Shown one piece after another: positions 7,612 to 14,244 of a DNA stretch of 15,627 nucleotides. Source of the DNA: Nitrospirota bacterium. Lineage in GTDB: Bacteria; Nitrospirota; Thermodesulfovibrionia; Thermodesulfovibrionales; Dissulfurispiraceae. Location of the stretch: contig JACREW010000277.1 of NCBI GenBank assembly GCA_016212685.1, forward strand, positions 1-15,627, written 5' to 3'. Under the pieces are notes generated by a model. That model saw only the letters and a list, made by a program, of their open reading frames with translations. It had not been told where the DNA came from and did not search any database. Each line of letters begins with the position of its first letter. Within the stretch, counting starts at the first letter, position 1. A program made the position numbers and the translations under genes.

Positions 7612-7698
7612 GCTATAACGTCAATAGAGTTATAGAGTTATAGAGTTAGGTTTTATAAGCAATAGACGCTATAACAGTTCACGCTGTAACGCAATTAT
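7612..7698. repeat. Degenerate 8-bp periodic array upstream of the TPR gene
   Basis: The plus strand reads GCTATAAC, GTCAATA, GAGTTATA twice, GAGTTAGG, TTTTATAA, GCAATAGAC, GCTATAAC, AGTTCAC, GCTGTAAC, GCAATTAT. GCTATAAC occurs exactly twice (7612-7619 and 7668-7675), and CTATAAC can pair with GTTATAG in neighbouring units. The last ten bases, ACGCAATTAT (7689-7698), also end the 7-bp array at 2318-2327. It lies between the candidate enhancer box and the sigma-54 promoter. Confidence 0.75.
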
Positions 7699-7699
7699 G

Positions 7700-7723
7700 G
7701 TCAATTATCTGACTGGACATGAC
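7700..7723. promoter_or_regulatory. FleQ-like activator box (GTCA-N6-TGAC plus a third half-site)
   Basis: GTCAATTATCTGAC at 7700-7713 has the arm sequence and spacing of the Pseudomonas FleQ box (GTCaNTAAAtTGAC). A further TGAC at 7720-7723 keeps the same 10-base pitch, giving three half-sites on one helix face. The site lies just after the FleQ-like activator gene and upstream of the candidate sigma-54 promoter. It is probably an enhancer site for that activator (inference). Confidence 0.55.
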
Positions 7724-7749
7724 TAAAAAAAGTAAACTTACCGTTATTA

Positions 7750-8745
7750 TTATGACAACCCTAACCTCTTCATCTTCTCGATCAGGGTGGTTCTGTTAAT
7801 ATTGAGATACTTAGCTGCCTGACTCTTTACCCTATTCTGAAGTTCGAGGGCATGGAGTATAAGCCTTTTTTCGTATTCTTCGAGCGCTGCATTCAGGTCT
7901 ATACCGGCCACAAAAGGATTTGTATCGTCTTCTTCTATCTCGGGTAAATTAGGAATGCTCCTTCCCGTCATCTTTTCCGACAGGTCGTACGGAGTTACAA
8001 CATCGTCGTCCTTAAGAACTATCAGCCTCTCTATAGTATTTTCGAGCTCCCTTACATTGCCGGGCCATTGGTAACCGCTGAGCACCTTCATGGCTTCTTC
8101 TGTAATGCGTATCGGATTTCTTCCAAATCTATCGGCATGTTTTTTTATAAGATAATCGCATAAGAGCGGTATATCTTCCGTCCTTTCTCTGAGCGGAGGG
8201 ATATTGATAGGTATAACATTAAGCCTGTAAAAAAGATCCTCTCTGAACCTGCCTCTGGAAACCGCTTCTTCAAGGTCTTGATTGGTAGCCGCTACTATCC
8301 TGACATCCACGTTTACAATCCTTGTTCCGCCTATCCTCTCGAAAGACCTTTCTTGAAGCACCCTCAAAAGTTTGACCTGCAGTATGGACTGCATTTCTCC
8401 TATCTCATCGAGGAATATGGTTCCTCCATCGGCAAGCTCGAATCTTCCAACCCTCGCTGCAACAGCTCCTGTAAAGGCGCCTTTTTCATGCCCGAAGAGT
8501 TCGGATTCGAGAAGCTCCGTGGGTATTGCTCCGCAATTGACGGGGATAAAGGGCTTTTCAGCCCTTATGCTGCTGAAATGAATATTCTTGGCAACGAGTT
8601 CTTTTCCGGTACCGCTCTCACCGAGGATAAGGATAGTGCTGTCAGAATTCGAGACTTTTTCGATGAGTTCATAAATACGGCTGATAGCTTTAGAAGCGCC
8701 AATAATTTGAAAGGGATTGCTATCATTTCGAACATTGTCGGCCAT
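7750..8745 (-). CDS. Sigma-54 transcriptional activator, FleQ/FlrA-like without N-terminal domain
   Basis: This is an enhancer-binding protein of 331 residues with only an AAA+ domain and a DNA-binding domain. Walker A GESGTGKE is at 42-49, GAFTGA at 89-94 and Walker B FLDE at 111-114. The C-terminal helix-turn-helix ends with INRTTLIEKMKRLG, nearly the recognition helix of FleQ (RTTLVEKMRKYG). FleQ has about 490 residues, including a receiver-like N-terminal domain that is absent here. The residues before the AAA+ core read NPFQIIG where FleQ has LFRSLVG, so the c-di-GMP-binding Arg of that motif is missing. ATG 8745 has no ribosome binding site; a FleQ-like palindrome sits two bases upstream. 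The gene ends in three tandem TAA codons. Role as top flagellar regulator is inferred from context. Confidence 0.88.
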   Translation of the reverse strand: MADNVRNDSNPFQIIGASKAISRIYELIEKVSNSDSTILILGESGTGKELVAKNIHFSSIRAEKPFIPVNCGAIPTELLESELFGHEKGAFTGAVAARVGRFELADGGTIFLDEIGEMQSILQVKLLRVLQERSFERIGGTRIVNVDVRIVAATNQDLEEAVSRGRFREDLFYRLNVIPINIPPLRERTEDIPLLCDYLIKKHADRFGRNPIRITEEAMKVLSGYQWPGNVRELENTIERLIVLKDDDVVTPYDLSEKMTGRSIPNLPEIEEDDTNPFVAGIDLNAALEEYEKRLILHALELQNRVKSQAAKYLNINRTTLIEKMKRLGLS

Positions 8746-8746
8746 A

Positions 8747-8762
8747 TGTCATAAATATGACA
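8747..8762. promoter_or_regulatory. FleQ-like palindrome at the start of the activator gene
   Basis: TGTCATA-AA-TATGACA is a perfect inverted repeat of 7 bp with a 2-bp centre. Its core GTCA-N6-TGAC has the arms and spacing of the FleQ box, though the centre differs. It begins two bases upstream of the activator ATG and overlaps a possible -10 element, which suggests autoregulation, probably repression (inference). Confidence 0.55.
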
Positions 8763-8783
8763 CAAGATAGATAGAAAGGTCAA
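8754..8783 (-). promoter_or_regulatory. Possible sigma-70 promoter for the FleQ-like gene
   Basis: On the minus strand TTGACC (8783-8778) is 18 bases from CATATT (8759-8754), a good -35 and a weak -10. Transcription would begin about two bases before the ATG, giving an almost leaderless message; no ribosome binding site is present to contradict this. Read-through from dinB is the alternative source of transcript. Confidence 0.3.
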
Positions 8784-8786
8784 CCA

Positions 8787-9827
8787 TCACTTTACCGCCC
8801 CGGTCTTTTCTAAATTCCCAACCCTTATCCCTATGAGCCGCACCTTTTTCTTAAGCTCTACTCTGCCGAAAGAGTCGAAAGCAGCCCTTCTTATAACTTC
8901 GAGGGAATCTGTAAATGCATCGAGTGTTTTCGCCCTTGTGACTGTTTTGAAATCATGAAACTTCACCTTAACCGTAACCGTCTTGCCTCGATACCCGGAT
9001 CGCTTCATATCATCTACCGTTTCCCTTGCAAGTTCCGCGAGACTCTTTGAAAGAAACTGCCAATCGTTCGTGTCTTTCTGGAAAGTAGTTTCCCTGCTGG
9101 TGGATTTCGGTTCCCATACAGTAATGAGCGGGCTGTCGTCTATGCCTCTCGATGCGTTATAAAGATAATTTCCGAAAGACCCGCCGAAATGTCCGATAAG
9201 CGTATCGAGGGACACGGCGGCAAGTTCTCCGATGGTTTCAACGCCTATGCTCCTGAGATAAGCTTCGGTCTTGGGTCCTACTCCCTGCAGTTTTCTTACA
9301 GCCAACGGCCATATTTTACTCTCTACGTCGCTCTCCGTAATTATTGTCAGGCCGTCGGGCTTTTGCATGTCCGAAGCTATTTTTGCGAGGAGTTTATTAG
9401 ACGCAATGCCGATGGAGCATGTAAGTCCTGCCTCGTCATTTATCCTTTTTTTAATTTCGCTTGCGATCTCTTCGGGCGGCTTTTCTATGCCCGATATGTC
9501 TAAAAACGCCTCGTCAATTCCCACATCTTCGATTATAGGCGTGAATTCTTTGAGAGTATTTTTAATGACTCCCGATACCCTCGAATATTCCCTGTAATCC
9601 ACGGGTAGGAAAACAGCGTCGGGACAGAGCTTATACGCGGTTCTCAGCGGCATCGCGGAATGTATTCCGAACTTCCGCGCCTCATAAGATGCCGTGGATA
9701 CGACCCCCCTTTGTGTCGGGTCTCCGGAACCGCCTATTACAACGGGCTTTCCGATCAACCATGAATGCCTCTTTTGTTCGACTGCCGCGAAAAACGCATC
9801 CATGTCTATGTGAAGGATTCGCCTCAC
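8787..9827 (-). CDS. dinB: DNA polymerase IV (Y family, translesion synthesis)
   Basis: DinB is an error-prone polymerase that copies past damaged bases. The 346-residue protein has the usual length. Motif I HIDMDAFFAAVEQ contains metal ligand D8; the SYEARKFGIHSAMP stretch forms the fingers; VGIDEAFLDIS has catalytic D105 and E106; CSIGIASNKLLAKIASDMQKP follows. The helix-hairpin-helix region (LQGVGPKTEAYLRSIGV) and little-finger domain come after. It starts with GTG six bases after the rnc stop and I see no clear ribosome binding site, so it probably depends on coupling to rnc. No LexA-type box of a recognised kind is visible upstream because it sits inside the fab-rnc operon. Confidence 0.95.
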   Translation of the reverse strand: MRRILHIDMDAFFAAVEQKRHSWLIGKPVVIGGSGDPTQRGVVSTASYEARKFGIHSAMPLRTAYKLCPDAVFLPVDYREYSRVSGVIKNTLKEFTPIIEDVGIDEAFLDISGIEKPPEEIASEIKKRINDEAGLTCSIGIASNKLLAKIASDMQKPDGLTIITESDVESKIWPLAVRKLQGVGPKTEAYLRSIGVETIGELAAVSLDTLIGHFGGSFGNYLYNASRGIDDSPLITVWEPKSTSRETTFQKDTNDWQFLSKSLAELARETVDDMKRSGYRGKTVTVKVKFHDFKTVTRAKTLDAFTDSLEVIRRAAFDSFGRVELKKKVRLIGIRVGNLEKTGAVK

Positions 9828-9833
9828 ACTGAA

Positions 9834-10541
9834 TTATTTATCCCCTAACTTCTCTAAAGCCTCTTTTGCCGCGGACATCTGTGCGTCTTTTTTGCTCTTC
9901 CCTGTGCCGCTGCCGTATAACTGCCCGTTTATGTAGACTTCTGCGGTAAAAATTTTCTTGTGCTCCTCTCCTTCCTGCTTTACGATTTTGTATTCCGGAA
10001 GAACGGCAAATAAGCTCTGGCTTTTCTCTTGCAATTCGCTCTTGAAATCGTATCCCTCTTTTTGGGCTACTGCAAAGGAAATTTTGTCTTTGAAAAGCCG
10101 CGTGATCACGGATTTCGCAGTCTTGTAATCGCTGTCCAGAAAGACCGCCCCCAATAGCGCTTCGACGGCATCAGAAAGGATTGATTTTTTTTGCCTGCCG
10201 CCTGTCGACTCCTCGCCCCTGCCGAGCCTGAGATATTTCCCCAGCGAAAGTCTCGATGCGATTTCAAAGAGCACGGACTCTTTTACGAGATAGGATTTCA
10301 TCTTAGACATATCGGCTTCCGTTAACATGGCGTCCTTCAGGAAAAGGTCTTCGGCTATTACGAGACCTAAAACCGAATCGCCTAAAAATTCGAGCCTTTC
10401 ATTATGGCCCGGCGCATCATGAGGGTTTTCATGGTGATAAGATTTGTGCGTGAGGGCATCCGTCAGTAACGCCTTATCTTTAAACCGATACCCTAAGGAA
10501 TCTTCAAGCTTCTCTGTATTTTTTGAAAATGAGGCAGGCAT
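9834..10541 (-). CDS. rnc: Ribonuclease III
   Basis: RNase III cleaves double-stranded RNA in rRNA processing and mRNA decay. With the start chosen it has 235 residues. The catalytic signature HNERLEFLGDS is at 46-56 (acidic ligands E48, E51, D55) and SDAVEALLGAVFLDSD at about 123-138 supplies D124 and E127. A double-stranded-RNA-binding domain follows (about 162-232), ending SAAKEALEKLGDK. I chose ATG 10541, which has GGTGG five bases upstream inside fabF and fits the family N-terminus. This makes it overlap the fabF end by 38 bases in another frame; a start at 10583 would overlap by 80 and adds residues with no family match. Confidence 0.95.
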   Translation of the reverse strand: MPASFSKNTEKLEDSLGYRFKDKALLTDALTHKSYHHENPHDAPGHNERLEFLGDSVLGLVIAEDLFLKDAMLTEADMSKMKSYLVKESVLFEIASRLSLGKYLRLGRGEESTGGRQKKSILSDAVEALLGAVFLDSDYKTAKSVITRLFKDKISFAVAQKEGYDFKSELQEKSQSLFAVLPEYKIVKQEGEEHKKIFTAEVYINGQLYGSGTGKSKKDAQMSAAKEALEKLGDK

Positions 10542-11748
10542 TTGTTCCACCAAAACCGAATGAATTTGACATCGCATACTCAACGTCCATCTGTTTAGCT
10601 TTATTAGGCGCGTAATCGAGGTCGCATTCCGGATCGGGATTTTCGAGATTTATGGTAGGAGGGACTACGCTGTTATGAATGCTTAGTATGGAAAAAATCG
10701 CCTCTACCCCGCCCGCAGCGCCTAAGAGATGCCCTGTCATGGATTTTGTAGAACTCACGCATAACTTATAGGCATTCTCTCCGAAGACCTTTTTGATCGC
10801 TGCTGTTTCGAGTTCATCGCCGTATTTAGTCGATGTTCCGTGCGCGTTTATATAATCGACCTTTTCGGGTTCGATACCGGCATCTTTTAGCGACGCCTTC
10901 ATGCAACGCGCGGCTCCCTCTCCTTCCGGAGCCGGAGTTGTAATATGGTAAGCATCGCTCGACATACCGTAACCTATTATCTCGGCATATATCTTCGCCC
11001 CTCTCTTTAGTGCGCTCTCCATGCTTTCGAGTATTATCACGCCGGAGCCTTCTCCCATTACAAAACCGTCTCTCCCGGTATCAAAAGGCCTGCTTGCTTT
11101 TTCAGGCTCGTCATTGCGCGTAGATAATGCCTTCATAACCGCAAAGCCCCCGACTCCGAGGGGTGTTATAACGGATTCCGTGCCGCCGGCGATCATGGCA
11201 TCGGCATCACCCCGCTGGATCAGCCTGAAAGCGTCGCCTATCGAGTGGCTCCCGGTTGCGCACGCGGTAACGGCTGCTGAATTAGGCCCCTTTGCTCCGA
11301 ATTTTATAGAGACGTTCCCGGACGCGAGATTGATTATTATCATGGGGATAAAGAACGGCGATATCCTTCTATATCCCTTTTCGAGATATATCTTATGATA
11401 ATGCTCTATAGCGGGCAGTCCGCCCATGCCGGCGCCTATAATCACTCCGACCCTCTCGGCATTTTCATCGGTAATCTTCAGTCCCGAGTCTTCCATCGCC
11501 ATTGTGGCTGCGGCCATGGCAAAATGGATAAACCTATCCATTTTTTTAATCTCTTTCGCTTCGATATAAAGAGCGGGATCGAAGTCTTTGACTTCGCCTG
11601 CAATACGCACAGGCATTTGAGAAGCGTCAAACTGCGTTATAGGAACTATTCCCGATTTTCCTTCGAGCGCAGACTTCCATGACGACTCCACGCCGATGCC
11701 GAGCGGAGTAACAAGCCCTAATCCTGTAACGACTACCCGTTTATTCAT
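10504..11748 (-). CDS. fabF: 3-oxoacyl-[acyl-carrier-protein] synthase II
   Basis: FabF condenses malonyl-ACP with acyl-ACP to lengthen fatty acids. The 414-residue protein has the family length. The nucleophile is C163 in VTACATGSHSIGDAF; the two active-site histidines are in INAHGTST and KSMTGHLLGAAGG; the end NSFGFGGTNACLIF is also diagnostic. It lies downstream of fabG and acpP in the usual order. Its ATG (11748-11746) lacks a convincing ribosome binding site; the nearest GGA is about 13 bases away, within an AT-rich periodic spacer, so coupling to acpP or an unusual leader may matter. Confidence 0.97.
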   Translation of the reverse strand: MNKRVVVTGLGLVTPLGIGVESSWKSALEGKSGIVPITQFDASQMPVRIAGEVKDFDPALYIEAKEIKKMDRFIHFAMAAATMAMEDSGLKITDENAERVGVIIGAGMGGLPAIEHYHKIYLEKGYRRISPFFIPMIIINLASGNVSIKFGAKGPNSAAVTACATGSHSIGDAFRLIQRGDADAMIAGGTESVITPLGVGGFAVMKALSTRNDEPEKASRPFDTGRDGFVMGEGSGVIILESMESALKRGAKIYAEIIGYGMSSDAYHITTPAPEGEGAARCMKASLKDAGIEPEKVDYINAHGTSTKYGDELETAAIKKVFGENAYKLCVSSTKSMTGHLLGAAGGVEAIFSILSIHNSVVPPTINLENPDPECDLDYAPNKAKQMDVEYAMSNSFGFGGTNACLIFKKYREA

Positions 11749-11751
11749 AGA

Positions 11752-11818
11752 AAATTTTAAATCCTAAATCCCAAACAATGACGGAATAACGGAACCGCAT
11801 GTTCAGAATTTAGGATTT
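11752..11818. repeat. AT-rich 7-bp array with an inverted copy in the acpP-fabF spacer
   Basis: The plus strand reads AAATTTT, AAATCCT, AAATCCC, AAACAAT at 11752-11779. AAATCCTAAAT (11759-11769) is complementary to ATTTAGGATTT (11808-11818), so an 11-bp stem with a loop of about 38 bases can form in the fabF leader. It occupies most of the 78-base spacer, where a fabF ribosome binding site would be expected. Confidence 0.6.
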
Positions 11819-11826
11819 CTGTTTTT

Positions 11827-12057
11827 TTATCCTACTTTATTTTTTATATAATCTATCGCGTCTTTGACCTTTCCGATCTTCTCCGCGTCCTCGTCGGGAA
11901 TTTCGATATTGAAAGACTCTTCAAAGGCCATAACCAGCTCGACGGTGTCCAGAGAGTCGGCGCCGAGGTCCTCCACAAAAGACGCCTCCGGCGTTACCTC
12001 GGACTGATCCACTCCGAGCTGCTTGGATATAATCTCTTTTACTTTTTCATCAACCAT
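11827..12057 (-). CDS. acpP: Acyl carrier protein
   Basis: ACP carries growing acyl chains on a phosphopantetheine arm. The 76-residue acidic protein has the classic attachment motif GADSLDTVEL, with Ser35 as the modified residue, and the ending KVKDAIDYIKNKV. I chose ATG 12057: GGAGG lies six bases upstream. A GTG codon directly before it is in frame but spaced less well. It sits between fabG and fabF, the standard fatty-acid gene order. Confidence 0.97.
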   Translation of the reverse strand: MVDEKVKEIISKQLGVDQSEVTPEASFVEDLGADSLDTVELVMAFEESFNIEIPDEDAEKIGKVKDAIDYIKNKVG

Positions 12058-12088
12058 CACTTACCTCCGTTTTTTATTTACGATTCCA

Positions 12089-12119
12089 GATTTATGATTT
12101 CAGACTTCATAAATCATAA
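12089..12119. repeat. Quasi-palindromic spacer between fabG and acpP
   Basis: TTATGATTT (12092-12100) is complementary to AAATCATAA (12111-12119), and in a shifted register GATTTATGA (12089-12097) pairs with TCATAAATC (12107-12115). The loop is 9-10 bases. The two registers come from the short repeated unit ATTTATGATTT. It resembles the other AT-rich periodic spacers. No T tract follows, so it is not a good terminator. Confidence 0.5.
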
Positions 12120-12128
12120 CTACAGCAA

Positions 12129-12863
12129 TCACATATACATCCCGCCGTTTACGTGTATCACCTGTCCGGTTATGTATCCCGATTCGGGAAGCGCGAAAAA
12201 TACTACGGAATTGGCTACATCCTCGACAGCGCCGAATTTACCCATCGGGATGGCCTTGAACATCTCCTGCTTTACATTTTCGGGAAGGGCATCCGTCATA
12301 GCCGTAGTAATAAAGCCGGGAGCTACGGCATTTGCCGTAATGCCCCTGCTCGCGTATTCCTTGGCAACGGTCTTGGTAAGCCCGACAATTCCAGCCTTCG
12401 ATGCGCTGTAATTGGCCTGTCCGGGGTTGCCCATGAACGCGACAACGGAAGCGATATTTATAATCCTGCCGTACCGCTGTTTCGACATCACCTTAACGGC
12501 CTCTTTGGAGCAAAGGAACGTGCCCTTGAGATTAATATTCAATACCGCGTCCCAATCCTCTTCCTTCATCCTCAAAAGCAGCCCGTCCCGCGTGATACCC
12601 GCGTTATTGACCAATATCTCCACCTTGCCGAATTCCTTCACGGCGTTCTCGAATATAGCTGCCGTATCCGAAGAATTAGAGACATCGGCCTTCAACGCTA
12701 TGCTTTTAACTCCCATCTTTCCGAGCGCCTCGGCTGCCTCTTTCGCTATATCGAGGTTCACATCGACAACCGCTATATTCACTCCGCGTCCCGCGAGAGA
12801 CTCCGCTATTGCCCTGCCGATGCCCCGGCCTCCTCCGGTTATTATTGCCGTATGTCCTTTCAT
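12129..12863 (-). CDS. fabG: 3-oxoacyl-[acyl-carrier-protein] reductase
   Basis: FabG reduces 3-oxoacyl-ACP with NADPH in fatty acid elongation. The 244-residue protein is a standard short-chain dehydrogenase. The nucleotide-binding loop GGGRGIG is at 10-16, NNAG at 86-89, and the catalytic set is S139, Y152 and K156 in the pattern NYSASKAG. The C-terminus (YITGQVIHVNGGMYM) matches FabG closely. ATG 12863 has GGGGGT nine bases upstream. It is the first gene of the fabG-acpP-fabF-rnc-dinB run and is divergent from glgC. Confidence 0.97.
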   Translation of the reverse strand: MKGHTAIITGGGRGIGRAIAESLAGRGVNIAVVDVNLDIAKEAAEALGKMGVKSIALKADVSNSSDTAAIFENAVKEFGKVEILVNNAGITRDGLLLRMKEEDWDAVLNINLKGTFLCSKEAVKVMSKQRYGRIINIASVVAFMGNPGQANYSASKAGIVGLTKTVAKEYASRGITANAVAPGFITTAMTDALPENVKQEMFKAIPMGKFGAVEDVANSVVFFALPESGYITGQVIHVNGGMYM

Positions 12864-12896
12864 AGTTTTTTTACCCCCGGATGAAAATCGGGTATC

Positions 12897-12926
12897 ATTT
12901 TAGCAGAGAAGCGTTTCTATTTTCCA
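12897..12926 (-). promoter_or_regulatory. Probable sigma-70 promoter for the fabG operon
   Basis: On the minus strand TGGAAA (12926-12921) is 18 bases from TAAAAT (12902-12897). The -10 matches five of six consensus bases, the -35 four of six. It lies about 35 bases upstream of the fabG ATG in the divergent spacer shared with glgC. Confidence 0.45.
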
Positions 12927-12954
12927 GTTATTTTTGACCCGCCGTCCGCTTTCG

Positions 12955-12983
12955 TTGACACAATGTGCTTTTCCTGATATATT
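12955..12983 (+). promoter_or_regulatory. Sigma-70 promoter for glgC
   Basis: TTGACA (12955-12960) and TATATT (12978-12983) are separated by exactly 17 bases. The -35 is perfect and the -10 matches five of six bases. Transcription should start near 12990-12991. This rules out the upstream TTG at 12934 as the glgC start. Confidence 0.75.
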
Positions 12984-13017
12984 TTCTGTTATGAACCGGT
13001 TCAAAAAAGCGGGTGAA

Positions 13018-14244
13018 ATGAATAACGTACTTGCCATTATTTTGGCGGGAGGCAAGGGAGAACGTCTTCATCCCCTCACCATCCACAGGGCAAAACCGGC
13101 CGTCCCGTTCGGAGGCAAATACAGGATTATCGATTTCACCCTCAGCAACTGCATAAACTCAAGCATAAGAAAAATAGCGGTAATAACTCAATACAAATCC
13201 CTCTCCCTCGACAGGCATCTCGCACTGGGATGGGAACACCTTTTCTCGCCGGAACTCGACGAATTTATTACCTCCATACCCCCTCAGCAGAGAATAGACG
13301 AAAGGTGGTACGCCGGCACCGCGGACGCCGTTCACCAGAACATCTACTTTATAGAAAAAGAAGCGCCTTCTTATCTGATGATACTTTCCGGCGACCACAT
13401 ATATAAAATGGACTACTCGGAAATGCTGGCATTCCATATAGAGAAAAAGGCCGCAGGAACGGTTGCTGCGATTGAAATGGATAAAAAAACAGCGTCGTCC
13501 TTCGGCATTATGGAGGTAGATAAGAACTGGAGAATTATGGGATTCGAAGAAAAACCGAAAAAACCGAAAACCATTCCGGGCAGCCCCGATCAATGTCTCG
13601 CCTCTATGGGCGTATATATATTCAACACCGAGGATATTATCGAAGAACTCAAGGCGGACGCGGAACAGAAATCGGCGCACGATTTCGGTAAAAATATAAT
13701 ACCCGACATGCTCGCATCGAAAAAACTCTTCGCCTATAACTTCAGGGATGAAAACAAAAAAGAGGCGAAATACTGGAGGGATGTAGGAACCATAGACGCC
13801 TACTGGGAGGCGAATATGGATCTCATTTCGGTAGATCCTCTCCTGAACCTCTACGATAAGAAATGGCCCATAAGGACTCACCAGCCTCAGAATCCGCCTG
13901 CGAAATTCGTATTCGCGCAGGAACAAAGAGGCGGAAGGCTCGGAATAGCGCTCGACTCTATCGTTTGCGACGGATGTATCATAAGCGGCGGCAGGGTGCA
14001 AAATTCGATCTTATCGCCGAACGTAAGGATAAACAGTTGGTCGTCGGTTAAGGACTCCATTCTAATGGAAAACGTAGAGATAGGCAGATACGCGAAGATA
14101 AAAAAGGCGATTGTAGACAAAGATGTTTATATCCCGCCCGAAACCGTGATAGGCTACAACCTGAACGAAGACAGGAAAAAATTCGATGTAAGCCCCAACG
14201 GCATAGTCGTAATCCCAAAGGGAACCGATTTCAGAAAACTTTGA
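13018..14244 (+). CDS. glgC: Glucose-1-phosphate adenylyltransferase (ADP-glucose pyrophosphorylase)
   Basis: GlgC makes ADP-glucose from glucose-1-phosphate and ATP, the committed step of bacterial glycogen synthesis. With the chosen start it has 408 residues. The nucleotidyltransferase signature LAGGKGERLHPL is followed by RAKPAVPFGGKYRIIDFTLS; then WYAGTADAVHQN, SGDHIYKMDY, and FEEKP, and a C-terminal left-handed beta-helix part (about residue 300 on). ATG 13018 has GGGTG upstream and fits family N-termini; ATG 12991, nine codons upstream, lies right at the predicted transcription start and would be leaderless. The stop overlaps the next gene as TTGA. Confidence 0.95.
   Translation: MNNVLAIILAGGKGERLHPLTIHRAKPAVPFGGKYRIIDFTLSNCINSSIRKIAVITQYKSLSLDRHLALGWEHLFSPELDEFITSIPPQQRIDERWYAGTADAVHQNIYFIEKEAPSYLMILSGDHIYKMDYSEMLAFHIEKKAAGTVAAIEMDKKTASSFGIMEVDKNWRIMGFEEKPKKPKTIPGSPDQCLASMGVYIFNTEDIIEELKADAEQKSAHDFGKNIIPDMLASKKLFAYNFRDENKKEAKYWRDVGTIDAYWEANMDLISVDPLLNLYDKKWPIRTHQPQNPPAKFVFAQEQRGGRLGIALDSIVCDGCIISGGRVQNSILSPNVRINSWSSVKDSILMENVEIGRYAKIKKAIVDKDVYIPPETVIGYNLNEDRKKFDVSPNGIVVIPKGTDFRKL

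Noticed and set aside
7727..7740. GTAAGTTTAC followed by a T run after the FleQ-like gene on the minus strand
   Set aside because: The stem is four base pairs with a two-base loop, too small to act as an intrinsic terminator.
11804..11828. Hairpin followed by seven T on the plus strand, like a terminator
   Set aside because: The stem is only five base pairs, and no plus-strand gene lies upstream. On the minus strand the tract is A, so it cannot end acpP transcription.
12153..12884. Open frame of 243 codons on the plus strand opposite fabG
   Set aside because: Antisense shadow of fabG, whose catalytic residues and full length are intact; no family resemblance in the shadow.
12934..13017. Longer glgC start from TTG 12934
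   Set aside because: The extra codons include the TTGACA-17-TATATT promoter and add no family similarity.
13159..14001. Open frame of 280 codons on the minus strand opposite glgC
   Set aside because: Antisense shadow of a complete GlgC; composition rich in Arg, Phe and Tyr and no recognisable motif.
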